From an uncultured Eubacteriales bacterium (GTDB lineage: Bacteria; Bacillota; Clostridia; Oscillospirales; CAG-272): a stretch of 34,233 nt of DNA. A program made the position numbers and the translations under genes. Below are positions 9,604 to 15,891 of this stretch, in pieces. Below the pieces are notes generated by a model, which was not told the DNA's origin, searched no databases, and saw only the letters and a program-made list of their open reading frames with translations. Each line of letters begins with the position of its first letter. The stretch's first letter is position 1. The stretch spans positions 1-34,233 of the forward strand of contig CAKRQL010000015.1 of NCBI GenBank assembly GCA_934393265.1, given 5' to 3'.

Positions 9604-11199
9604 TTATTGCTGTATCTTCTTTTTCTGTTCGAGGTACTCCTCGTAGGTTCCGCGGAAGTCGACAAAACCGTCCTCCGTCAGCTCGATTATCCGGTTAGCC
9701 ACCGTGTTCATTATCTCATAGTCGTGCGAGGAGAATATGACATTCCCCCGGAAAGCGGAAAGCGCGTTGTTCACCGCGGTTATCGACTCGAGGTCAAGGT
9801 GGTCTGTCGGCTGGTCAAGCATGAGCATATTCGAGCCGAACAGCATCATGCGCGAGAACATGCAGCGCACCTTCTCGCCTCCGGAGAGGACGTTCACCGG
9901 CTTGAACACCGCATCGTTCGAGAAGAGCATCTTTCCGAGGAAGCCGCGCAGATAGGTCTCCGTCTGGTCCTTTGAATACTGTCTCATCCAGTCAAGTATC
10001 GACTCTGTATGCCCATCAAAATACGGTGTGTTGTCGTGGGGAAAATATGAGACGGTTATCGAAACGCCGAGCTTATACTCTCCGGAATCTGCCTCTTCCT
10101 CCCCGTTCAGTATTCTGAACAGGTGGGTAACCGCGAGCTCGTTTCCGAGCAGGGCTATCTTATCGTCCTTTGCAACGCGGAAGGTGAGATTGTTGATAAG
10201 CTTCTTTCCGTCGACGGTTTTTGTGAGAGAGTCAACGAAAAGGATCTCCTTCCCCGGCTCCCTGTCCATATCAAAGCCTATAAAGGGATAGCGGCGGGAG
10301 GAGGCGGGCAGCTCCTCGACGGTGAGCTTATCAAGGAGCTTGCGGCGGGAGGTCGCCTGTCTCGATTTCGACTTATTCGCCGAGAAGCGGGCTATGAACG
10401 ACTGGAGCTCTGCTATCTTCTCCTCGTTGCGCTTATTCTGCATTTTTATCATGCGCTGAATAAGCTGGCTCGACTCATACCAGAATTCGTAGTTACCGAC
10501 GTACATTTTTATGCCGGAGTAATCTATATCGACGATATTCGTGCAGACATCGTTTAAGAAATGGCGGTCATGCGAGACGACGAGCACGGTGCCGAAATAG
10601 TCGGAAAGGAAGTTTTCAAGCCAGAGGACGGCGTCTATATCAAGACCGTTCGTCGGCTCGTCGAGGAGGATTATATCCGGGTTACCGAAGAGAGCCTGCG
10701 CAAGGAGAACCTTGACCTTTTCGCTCTCCTTCAGCGAGGACATCTGTGAGTAAAGCACCGAATCGTCGAGTCCGAGCCCCTGAATGAGCTTCGACGCATC
10801 CGACTCCGCCTCCCAGCCGTTCATCTCCGCAAACTCGCCCTCAAGCTCCGAGGCGCGTATTCCGTCCTCGTCAGAGAAGTCCTCCTTTGCGTATATGGCG
10901 TCCTTTTCTTTCATTATATCATAGAGGCGGCGGTTGCCCATTATCACGGTGTCAAGCACCGTATAATTCTCGTATGCGAAGTGGTCCTGCTTCAAAACCG
11001 ACATACGGACGGTCGGCGGTATTATGACCTCTCCGCGCGTCGGCTCCAGCTCTCCGCAGAGTATGCGGAGGAAGGTGGACTTCCCCGCTCCGTTAGCTCC
11101 TATTATTCCGTAGCAGTTGCCGGGGGTGAATTTCAGGTCGACGTCCTTGAAGAGGAGCTGACCGCCGAACTGAAAGGCAAGATTTGAAACTGTTATCAT
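9604..11199 (-). CDS. ABC-F family ATPase (YkpA/YbiT-like), probable ribosome-associated factor
   Basis: The 531-residue protein has two ABC ATPase domains and no membrane segments, as in ABC-F proteins that bind the ribosomal E site. Domain 1 has a normal Walker A (GANGAGKST, 34-42) and Walker B with E181 (LLDEPTNGLD). Its signature is altered to LKESEKVKV instead of LSGGQ. The linker (about 245-300) is basic and probably helical. Domain 2 has lost its P-loop (GNELAVTH at 352-359, without the GKT/S lysine) but keeps LSGGEKVR near 438. The Walker B glutamate is glutamine (Q463 in LMLDQPTDHLD). From memory, the altered signature and P-loop are shared by a clostridial and Bacteroides subgroup; I do not know whether Q463 is. 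Its start is 3 bases from the preceding HAD gene, so the two are co-transcribed. Resistance to ribosome-targeting antibiotics cannot be assigned from sequence. Confidence 0.85.
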   Translation of the reverse strand: MITVSNLAFQFGGQLLFKDVDLKFTPGNCYGIIGANGAGKSTFLRILCGELEPTRGEVIIPPTVRMSVLKQDHFAYENYTVLDTVIMGNRRLYDIMKEKDAIYAKEDFSDEDGIRASELEGEFAEMNGWEAESDASKLIQGLGLDDSVLYSQMSSLKESEKVKVLLAQALFGNPDIILLDEPTNGLDIDAVLWLENFLSDYFGTVLVVSHDRHFLNDVCTNIVDIDYSGIKMYVGNYEFWYESSQLIQRMIKMQNKRNEEKIAELQSFIARFSANKSKSRQATSRRKLLDKLTVEELPASSRRYPFIGFDMDREPGKEILFVDSLTKTVDGKKLINNLTFRVAKDDKIALLGNELAVTHLFRILNGEEEADSGEYKLGVSITVSYFPHDNTPYFDGHTESILDWMRQYSKDQTETYLRGFLGKMLFSNDAVFKPVNVLSGGEKVRCMFSRMMLFGSNMLMLDQPTDHLDLESITAVNNALSAFRGNVIFSSHDYEIMNTVANRIIELTEDGFVDFRGTYEEYLEQKKKIQQ

Positions 11200-11202
11200 T
11201 TA

Positions 11203-12009
11203 TTACTCCGTTGCTTTCTCCCCGAGCCTGCCGGAGAGTTCTTTAATATCTTTCATTATATACGTGGGCTTGAAGTCCGACGCCTCGGCGTCCTGAGCCG
11301 TTCCCTCTCCGGAGAGGACAAAGACGGTATCTATCCCGGCGCGTACGCCGGAGGCGATGTCGGTATACATCCTGTCGCCGACCATTACCGTCTCCTCCGG
11401 GGTGACCCCTGCACGCGCTATGGCGAGGGTCAGCATATCCGGGTTCGGCTTTCCTATGAAAACCGGGGCTCTCCCCGTAGCCTTTTCAAGAAGAAAGGCA
11501 AACGACCCGCAGTCCGGGAGGTAGCCGCCCTCCGCCGGGCAGACCCAGTCCGGGTTTGTTGCGATATATGTTACACCACGGCGCAGGAGTGCGCAGGCGC
11601 ATTCGAGCTTATGAAAATTTATCGTCGTGTCATTAGAAAGAATAACGCCGTCCGTGCCGTCGGTTATCTTCTCCGTCACGGATATTCCGTACTCCCTCAT
11701 CTCGGAGATAAAATCCGGGGTGCCGACGGCGAAAAAGGTCTTATCCGGGCAGTTTTTCTTTATATACAGCGACGTCGCATAGGTCGATGTGAGAAAGTCA
11801 CAACGCACCGACGCTATTCCGAGGCGGGCGAGCTTTTTTACATATCCAGCGGCGCTCGTCGACGAATTGTTTGTCACAAAAAGATACCTTGCGCCCATAT
11901 TCCTGATGCGGGACAGCAGCTCCATTGTGCCGTCAAAAAGCCGGTCGCCGAGCCAGAGTGTCCCGTCCATATCAAAAAGAAAGAGCTTCTTTTTATAAAG
12001 CGGCAGCAT
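11203..12009 (-). CDS. HAD-superfamily sugar or aryl phosphatase (NagD/HAD-IIA type)
   Basis: The 268-residue soluble enzyme has the haloacid dehalogenase motifs in order. Motif I is FDMDGT with the nucleophile D13 and acid D15. Motif II lies in VTNNSSTS (about 45-52). The lysine comes in GKPNPDM, and the metal-binding motif is MVGDRMYTD. The large cap between motifs II and III (ATNPDWVCP region) is typical of the NagD, AraL and PNP-ase group, which dephosphorylates small sugar or nucleotide phosphates. The substrate cannot be told from sequence. AAAGGAG lies 8 bases before the ATG. It lies downstream of galE on the same strand across a terminator, and its stop is 3 bases from the ABC-F start. 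No separate promoter is visible: a TTGACA follows the galE terminator but no -10 fits. Confidence 0.85.
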   Translation of the reverse strand: MLPLYKKKLFLFDMDGTLWLGDRLFDGTMELLSRIRNMGARYLFVTNNSSTSAAGYVKKLARLGIASVRCDFLTSTYATSLYIKKNCPDKTFFAVGTPDFISEMREYGISVTEKITDGTDGVILSNDTTINFHKLECACALLRRGVTYIATNPDWVCPAEGGYLPDCGSFAFLLEKATGRAPVFIGKPNPDMLTLAIARAGVTPEETVMVGDRMYTDIASGVRAGIDTVFVLSGEGTAQDAEASDFKPTYIMKDIKELSGRLGEKATE

Positions 12010-12041
12010 TAGGCGTTCTCCTTTCCCCGCGGGCTGTCAAA

Positions 12042-12082
12042 GAAAAATGCCGCCCTGCCCGGTATTGCCGATTCAGGGCGGT
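12042..12082 (-). terminator. Intrinsic terminator after galE
   Basis: On the minus strand ACCGCCCTG and CAGGGCGGC pair (12074-12082 with 12049-12057), followed immediately by ATTTTTC. It lies 12 bases after the galE stop. Partial readthrough is probably how the HAD and ABC-F genes are expressed, unless they have a promoter I could not find. Confidence 0.8.
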
Positions 12083-12094
12083 AGGTTTATATTA

Positions 12095-13114
12095 TCAGTC
12101 GTCGGGATACCCGTCGGGGTTCATGCGCTGCCATCTTGCGGCGTCCTCACACATTCTGTGGAGGTCGAGCTCCGCGCTCCAGCCGAGGACCTCGCGCGCC
12201 TTTGTCGGGTCGGCATAGCACTCTGCTATATCGCCCGGGCGACGGGGGGCAATGCGGTACTTTATGGGTGAGCCCCATACGTCGCCGAACGCCTTAACCA
12301 TCTGGAGGACGGAATATCCGTTTCCGGTGCCGACATTTATATAGTCGACGCCCTTCATACGCTCGGTATAATCAAGCGCCTTGAGATGCGCCTTTGCAAG
12401 GTCGACGACATGGATATAATCGCGGACTCCGGTCCCGTCCGGGGTCGGATAATCATCGCCGAATACGCTCAGGCACTCGAGCTTTCCCGCCGCGACCTTT
12501 GCGATATACGGCAGAAGGTTATTCGGTATTCCGCGCGGGTCCTCGCCTATCAGTCCGCTCTCGTGCGCGCCTATCGGATTGAAGTAGCGGAGGATACAGA
12601 CGGACATGCCGGGGTTCGCCGCGGCGGTATCCTTCAGTATTCTCTCTATCATGAGCTTCGTCTCTCCGTACGGGTTTGTCGTCGAGAGGGGGAAATCCTC
12701 TCTTATCGGCACGCTCTTCGGCAGACCGTAAACAGTCGCGGAGGAGGAGAAAACTATTCTTCCTACGCCGTACTTTATCATACATTCAAGAAGATTGAAC
12801 GTACCGGTCAGGTTATTGTGGTAGTACAGAAGCGGCTTCTGCACCGACTCTCCCACCGCCTTGAGCCCCGCGAAATGTATCACCGAGGTTATATCCGGGT
12901 GGGAGGCAAACACCGCGTCAAGCGCCGGCATATCGAGAAGGTCACACTTAACAAACTCCGGTCTCTTTCCGGTTATCTTTTCGATGCGGTCAAGAACACA
13001 GAGCTTACTGTTCACAAGGCTGTCTACTATTACGACTTTTTCTCCGGCAGAAAGGAGCTCAACAACAGTATGCGAGCCTATAAAGCCGGTGCCGCCGGTA
13101 ACAAGAACAGACAT
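12095..13114 (-). CDS. galE: UDP-glucose 4-epimerase
   Basis: GalE interconverts UDP-glucose and UDP-galactose using tightly bound NAD+, linking galactose use to cell-surface polysaccharide synthesis. The 339 residues match the usual family length. The N-terminal Rossmann motif is TGGTGFIGSH (6-15). The catalytic Ser lies in FSSSATVYG (about 124-125), and the YxxxK pair is Y149 and K153 in NPYGETK. Later landmarks include ILRYFNPIGAHESG and GTGVRDYIHVVDL. The ribosome binding site AGAGAGGAT precedes the ATG at 13114. It has its own promoter, whose -35 lies in the tail of the rpmA terminator, and its own terminator. The neighbours are a phosphatase and ribosomal protein genes, so no Leloir cluster is visible here. 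Confidence 0.96.
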   Translation of the reverse strand: MSVLVTGGTGFIGSHTVVELLSAGEKVVIVDSLVNSKLCVLDRIEKITGKRPEFVKCDLLDMPALDAVFASHPDITSVIHFAGLKAVGESVQKPLLYYHNNLTGTFNLLECMIKYGVGRIVFSSSATVYGLPKSVPIREDFPLSTTNPYGETKLMIERILKDTAAANPGMSVCILRYFNPIGAHESGLIGEDPRGIPNNLLPYIAKVAAGKLECLSVFGDDYPTPDGTGVRDYIHVVDLAKAHLKALDYTERMKGVDYINVGTGNGYSVLQMVKAFGDVWGSPIKYRIAPRRPGDIAECYADPTKAREVLGWSAELDLHRMCEDAARWQRMNPDGYPDD

Positions 13115-13139
13115 AATTTATATCCTCTCTTATGTTAAA

Positions 13140-13167
13140 GAATTACTGATTTAGAAAGAGCTGTCAA
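13140..13167 (-). promoter_or_regulatory. Promoter of galE
   Basis: On the minus strand TTGACA (13162-13167) and TAATTC (13140-13145) are 16 bp apart. The first bases of the -35 are the end of the T run of the rpmA terminator, so terminator and promoter are fused. The predicted start is about 20 bases before the galE ATG. Confidence 0.55.
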
Positions 13168-13200
13168 AAGGGGCTGCGTCAAGACGACACAGCCCTTTTC
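13162..13200 (-). terminator. Terminator of the rplU-prp-rpmA operon
   Basis: On the minus strand AAAAGGGCTG (13190-13199) pairs with CAGCCCCTTTT (13166-13176) with one bulged base. The T run is part of the stem's 3' side. It begins just after the rpmA stop at 13205. Confidence 0.75.
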
Positions 13201-13204
13201 GTGA

Positions 13205-13483
13205 TTATTTTGAATAAACGCTCACGCGCTTTTTGCCGCCGGTGATGTGCTCGAACTTCACAGTACCGTCGGAAAGAGCAAAGAGAGTATCGTCGGATCC
13301 TATGCCGACATTGGTGCCCGGATGGATCGCAGTGCCGCGCTGTCTGACTATGATAGCGCCGGCAGAGACGGTCTGCCCGTCTGCTCTCTTCACGCCGAGA
13401 CGCTTCGACTCGGAATCACGACCGTTCTTCGTGGAGCCGACGCCCTTTTTATGAGCAAAGAATTGCAAGCTAATTTTAAGCAT
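13205..13483 (-). CDS. rpmA: 50S ribosomal protein L27 with Prp-cleaved N-terminal extension
   Basis: L27 lies near the ribosomal peptidyl-transferase centre. The start at 13483 is chosen because GGAGGT (13491-13496) ends 7 bases before it. An in-frame ATG at 13498 would put the ribosome binding site inside the gene. The 92-residue product begins MLKISLQFFAHKKG: in Firmicutes the first nine residues, ending in the FF pair, are removed by the cysteine protease Prp to expose AHKKG. The rest is canonical L27 (GSTKNGRDS, LGVKRADGQ, IVRQRGT, HPGTNVGIGSDDTLFAL). It follows prp and rplU in one operon and is followed by a terminator. Confidence 0.97.
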   Translation of the reverse strand: MLKISLQFFAHKKGVGSTKNGRDSESKRLGVKRADGQTVSAGAIIVRQRGTAIHPGTNVGIGSDDTLFALSDGTVKFEHITGGKKRVSVYSK

Positions 13484-13518
13484 TTTCAGTACCTCCATAC
13501 TTATTTTGGGTTAAATCC

Positions 13519-13875
13519 TCAAAGCTCGGTTTCCCTTTCCCTGACATCAAGAAACTCGTAATAGTCCTCGATGAGATCCATGAGCTGCAGATAGTATGCC
13601 TGTATGAGACCGGAGACCGCAAACTGCTTTCTCTCGTCTTTCTCATACTTCGGGAGCGCGGATTTTACGGTAAGTGAAATATCCGTCGTCGCCTCGTCGA
13701 TCTTATAATCGACATCGCACCCGTAGGAGACCTCTATCGCATTCACGATGAGCATTGTCATAGAGGAGAGCGCCGCGCAGAGGACATCGTCCCCCGACTC
13801 GCCGTACCCGGTATGCCCCTGCTCCTCAAAGCCGTAATAGAAACCGCCGGATTTAAGAAACGTAACAGTTGTCAT
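13519..13875 (-). CDS. prp: Ribosomal-processing cysteine protease Prp
   Basis: Prp removes the N-terminal extension of L27, which is essential in staphylococci. The 118-residue protein has the family's catalytic pair: H21 in GHTGYGESGDD and C33 in VLCAALSSM. The C-terminal half is acidic (LQLMDLIEDYYEF). The gene lies between rplU and rpmA, its usual position, and its presumed substrate, the LQFF-AHKKG extension, is encoded directly downstream. The stop of rplU is about 8 bases upstream, so translation is probably coupled. Confidence 0.95.
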   Translation of the reverse strand: MTTVTFLKSGGFYYGFEEQGHTGYGESGDDVLCAALSSMTMLIVNAIEVSYGCDVDYKIDEATTDISLTVKSALPKYEKDERKQFAVSGLIQAYYLQLMDLIEDYYEFLDVRERETEL

Positions 13876-13883
13876 TTTGAAAA

Positions 13884-14192
13884 TCAGCCCTTGATTTCGG
13901 CTATACGGATCTTGGTATAGTCCTGGCGATGACCGATCTTCTTCTTTTCGTTCTTCTTCGACTTATACTTGATAACGTCGATCTTCTTGGACCTGCCGTT
14001 TTTCAGAACATCGGCAACAACAGTCGCACCCGCCACATAGGGAGCACCTACGGACAAAGCCTCGCCGGACAGGACGAGAACCTTATCAAAAGTAACCTTC
14101 TCGCCTTCGGCAACTCCGAGCTTCTCTACGAAGATTTCGTCGCCCTCGGCAACCTTGTACTGTTTTCCGCCCGTTACAAAAATAGCGAACAT
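13884..14192 (-). CDS. rplU: 50S ribosomal protein L21
   Basis: The 102-residue L21 binds 23S rRNA domain II next to L20. Landmarks are MFAIFVTGGKQYKVAEGD at the start, a central KVLVLSG-type stretch and KYKSKKNEKKKIGHRQDYTKI at the end, covering the full family length. The ATG at 14192 is preferred over an upstream GTG at 14207 because GAGGTG lies 8-9 bases before it. It is the first gene of rplU-prp-rpmA and is preceded by a consensus promoter and a structured leader that could mediate autoregulation. Confidence 0.96.
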   Translation of the reverse strand: MFAIFVTGGKQYKVAEGDEIFVEKLGVAEGEKVTFDKVLVLSGEALSVGAPYVAGATVVADVLKNGRSKKIDVIKYKSKKNEKKKIGHRQDYTKIRIAEIKG

Positions 14193-14268
14193 GAAAAAGC
14201 ACCTCACTTTCGTGTATAATCGCTACGGCAGGCGGCAAGACGCACTTATAGCCCACCTGTAAGCGTCG
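14193..14268 (-). ncRNA. Structured 5' leader of rplU (L21-leader candidate)
   Basis: The roughly 76-base leader between the predicted start and the rplU ATG can fold. GACGCTTA (14260-14267) pairs with TAAGTGCGTC (14239-14248), closing an 11-base loop. Seven loop bases, CAGGTGG (14253-14259), can pair with CCGCCTG (14229-14235) downstream, giving a pseudoknot with one G-U pair. An L21 leader element bound by the ribosomal protein is known upstream of rplU in Firmicutes. I infer this is such an element but could not compare it with the family model. Confidence 0.5.
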
Positions 14269-14274
14269 CGTATT

Positions 14275-14303
14275 ATTATATCACTTAAGATTTATATTGT
14301 CAA
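14275..14303 (-). promoter_or_regulatory. Consensus promoter of rplU-prp-rpmA
   Basis: TTGACA (14298-14303) and TATAAT (14275-14280) on the minus strand, exactly 17 bp apart, match the housekeeping sigma consensus perfectly, as expected for ribosomal protein genes. Confidence 0.9.
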
Positions 14304-14334
14304 GCATTTAATATAAGAATTTATAGTATTTTTT

Positions 14335-14511
14335 ATGCGTGGCAGAGAGCGAAAACGGCGGCAGAAAAAACGCCTTAAACCTACGGAGAAATCCGCAGGA
14401 TTTCAACCTCTGAAAAAAGGCATCACGCATTGATGGTTCAAGAGCATATAAAATAATTTCCGGCGTTTTTTCGTTCTGCGCCGCATGCGACATGTAATGC
14501 GTGGCTGCCAC
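14335..14511. repeat. Palindromic intergenic repeat, copy A (long form)
   Basis: The element starts with a 24-base sequence (14341-14364) repeated exactly in copy B and continues AAAAAACGCC. An interior of about 95 bases follows, then GGCGTTTTTT and CGTTCTGCGCCG (14472-14483, also exact in copy B), ending in the palindrome GTGGCTGCCAC (14501-14511). The AAAAAACGCC and GGCGTTTTTT arms are inverted repeats. ATGCGTGGC occurs as a direct repeat at both ends (14335-14343 and 14497-14505). Small open frames here share the peptide FFLPPFSLSA only because the DNA is repeated; I do not call them genes. Confidence 0.65.
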
Positions 14512-14555
14512 AGGCGGATGCAGAGTCGTCGTTCTTCGGTCTCGTCGCCGTATTT

Positions 14556-14631
14556 ATATACGGCAGAGAGCGAAAACGGCGGCAGGAAAAAAACTTTATT
14601 TTTTCCGTTCTGCGCCGTATGTGGCAGCCAC
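14556..14631. repeat. Palindromic intergenic repeat, copy B (short form)
   Basis: This has the same outer modules as copy A (14562-14585 and 14606-14617) but joined directly by a short A-run/T-run palindrome (GAAAAAAACTTTATTTTTTC) instead of the 95-base interior. It ends in GTGGCAGCCAC (14621-14631). Copies A and B therefore look like a long and an internally deleted form of one element, as in MITE-like or REP-like families. It ends right at the terminator of the neighbouring gene. Confidence 0.65.
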
Positions 14632-14633
14632 GA

Positions 14634-14664
14634 AAAAGGACGGGAGTCTTTCGACCCCGCCCCC
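14634..14664 (-). terminator. Terminator after the CD1247-like gene
   Basis: On the minus strand CGGGGTC-GAAA-GACTCCCG forms a stem capped by a GAAA tetraloop, followed by TCCTTTTT. A second GAAA-capped hairpin (GTGCGAAAGCAC, about 14674-14685) lies between it and the stop codon. Confidence 0.75.
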
Positions 14665-14712
14665 ATATATAATGTGCTTTCGCACACTGCCTGAAGATTA
14701 CCGAAATTTAAG

Positions 14713-15129
14713 TTACTCGCAGTCCTCGTCGCAGCTGTCGCAATCGCCGTCGCAGAGCTCTACGCCGGAGATCTTCTTGCCGCATGCGGGACATACGAGC
14801 TCGTCCGAGTCAAGCGAATCGTCAAAGCAGACGGTCTCGCCGCAATTCGGGCACTCTACCTCATAATAGCCGTCGCCGTCCTCGTCGTCGTAATCCTCGT
14901 CCTCATCACCGCAGAAGAGATACTCCTCCACATCTCCGAGGTCGGAATCAAGCTCGTCGCAATAGTCGCGCAGATCCTCGCACTCACGCTCGAGGGTCTC
15001 TATCTTCTCGCTCATTTCGCCGACAAGGTCAAGAAGCTTTGCTATTATTTTTGTTTCCTTGGAATCCGGATTAAGCTCATAGCCTTCAAAAAGTCCTTTA
15101 AGGTAAGCTGCGTTCTCTGAAATTTTCAT
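14713..15129 (-). CDS. CD1247-type zinc-ribbon protein of unknown function
   Basis: The 138-residue protein has three parts. First is an N-terminal helical domain (MKISENAAYLKGLFEGYEL…KLLDLVGEMSEKIETLE, about 1-55) matching what databases call the CD1247 N-terminal domain, conserved in clostridia. Next is a very acidic segment (GDEDEDYDDEDGDGYYE, about 75-92). Last is a zinc ribbon with two CPxCG motifs (CPNCGE and CPACGKK) ending in a Cys/Asp-rich tail. The helical part probably forms a coiled coil. The function is unknown. It follows efp by 63 bases and probably shares its promoter. I chose the ATG at 15129 over an in-frame GTG nine bases upstream; AGGG lies 8 bases before it, but the choice is not firm. 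Confidence 0.8.
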   Translation of the reverse strand: MKISENAAYLKGLFEGYELNPDSKETKIIAKLLDLVGEMSEKIETLERECEDLRDYCDELDSDLGDVEEYLFCGDEDEDYDDEDGDGYYEVECPNCGETVCFDDSLDSDELVCPACGKKISGVELCDGDCDSCDEDCE

Positions 15130-15192
15130 TTTCGTCACCCTGCTCCCTCGGGAGCCCTTTCCGTTTTTTAATATGCGTTTACTCTTCGCCGC

Positions 15193-15750
15193 TTACGCGC
15201 GCTCGAGATACTCGCCGGTTCTCGTGTCAATTCTGAGCACATCGCCCTCGTTTATAAAGATCGGAACCTTTATAACCGCGCCGGTCTCAAGAGTCGCGGG
15301 CTTCGTAACATTGGTCGCGGTATCGCCGCGGACGCCCGGCTCGGTCTCCGTTACGGTGAGCTCGACAAATGTCGGAGGATCCACCGCAAAGACGTTGCCC
15401 TTCCACGAGGATATACGGCAGACGGTATTCTCCTTGACAAACTTGAAGTTGTCGCCGAGCTTCGACTGCTCAAGAGGAATCATATCATAGGTCTCGGGAT
15501 CCATGAAGTAGTAGAGACCGCCGTCGTTATAGGAGTACTCAAGGTCGCGGCGCTCTATTACCGCGTTCTCAAACTTCGCGGTCGGGTTGAACGACGCCTC
15601 ACGGATAGCTCCGGTAACGACGTCCTTATACTTTGTGCGGACGAAAGCCGCGCCCTTTCCGGGCTTTACATGCTGAAATTCGATGACCTGATAAACCTTA
15701 CCGTCCATCTCGAAGGTAAGACCGTTTTTGAAATCGCTTGCTGTTAACAT
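15193..15750 (-). CDS. efp: Translation elongation factor P
   Basis: EF-P relieves ribosome stalling at polyproline stretches. The 185 residues contain the three expected beta domains. The functional loop reads VKPGKGAAF with the tip lysine at residue 32, the position modified by lysylation or other groups in some bacteria. Which modification applies here is unknown, and I see no epmA-type gene in the window. The C-terminal half contains the usual landmarks SWKGNVFAV, PTFVELTVTETEPG and IKVPIFINEGD. The ATG is preceded by AAAGGA. A near-consensus promoter lies just upstream, so efp can be expressed independently of the Xaa-Pro peptidase gene before it. Confidence 0.97.
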   Translation of the reverse strand: MLTASDFKNGLTFEMDGKVYQVIEFQHVKPGKGAAFVRTKYKDVVTGAIREASFNPTAKFENAVIERRDLEYSYNDGGLYYFMDPETYDMIPLEQSKLGDNFKFVKENTVCRISSWKGNVFAVDPPTFVELTVTETEPGVRGDTATNVTKPATLETGAVIKVPIFINEGDVLRIDTRTGEYLERA

Positions 15751-15787
15751 AAGTTTTTCCTTTACATCAGATTTTCATATCGTTTTT

Positions 15788-15817
15788 ATTATACAACGCC
15801 GTAACGGATTTTTCAAG
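15788..15817 (-). promoter_or_regulatory. Promoter of efp
   Basis: On the minus strand TTGAAA (15812-15817) and TATAAT (15788-15793) are 18 bp apart, about 40 bases before the efp ATG. Confidence 0.6.
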
Positions 15818-15863
15818 AGCTTTTTATCCTTTTTTCGGCGTTTTGCGGATTTTTTTGCTCCTC

Positions 15864-15890
15864 GGGGCAAAAAGACCCGCGGAAAGCGGC
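15864..15890 (-). terminator. Weak terminator after the Xaa-Pro peptidase gene
   Basis: Directly after the stop, CCGC and GCGG form a short stem followed on the minus strand by GTCTTTTTG. The stem is only four pairs, so readthrough into efp is likely. Confidence 0.35.
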
Positions 15891-15891
15891 A

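Noticed and set aside
12035..12040. TTGACA after the galE terminator as a promoter for the HAD and ABC-F genes
   Set aside because: At 16-18 bp downstream there is no -10-like sequence and the position would overlap the ribosome binding site and start codon.
12386..13138. Plus-strand open frame of 250 codons opposite galE
   Set aside because: It is antisense to a complete GalE with motifs in place; no plausible protein.
14308..14687. Two small minus-strand open frames sharing FFLPPFSLSA and looking like paralogous peptides
   Set aside because: The similarity comes from the duplicated palindromic DNA repeat; there are no ribosome binding sites and the frames run through inverted repeats.
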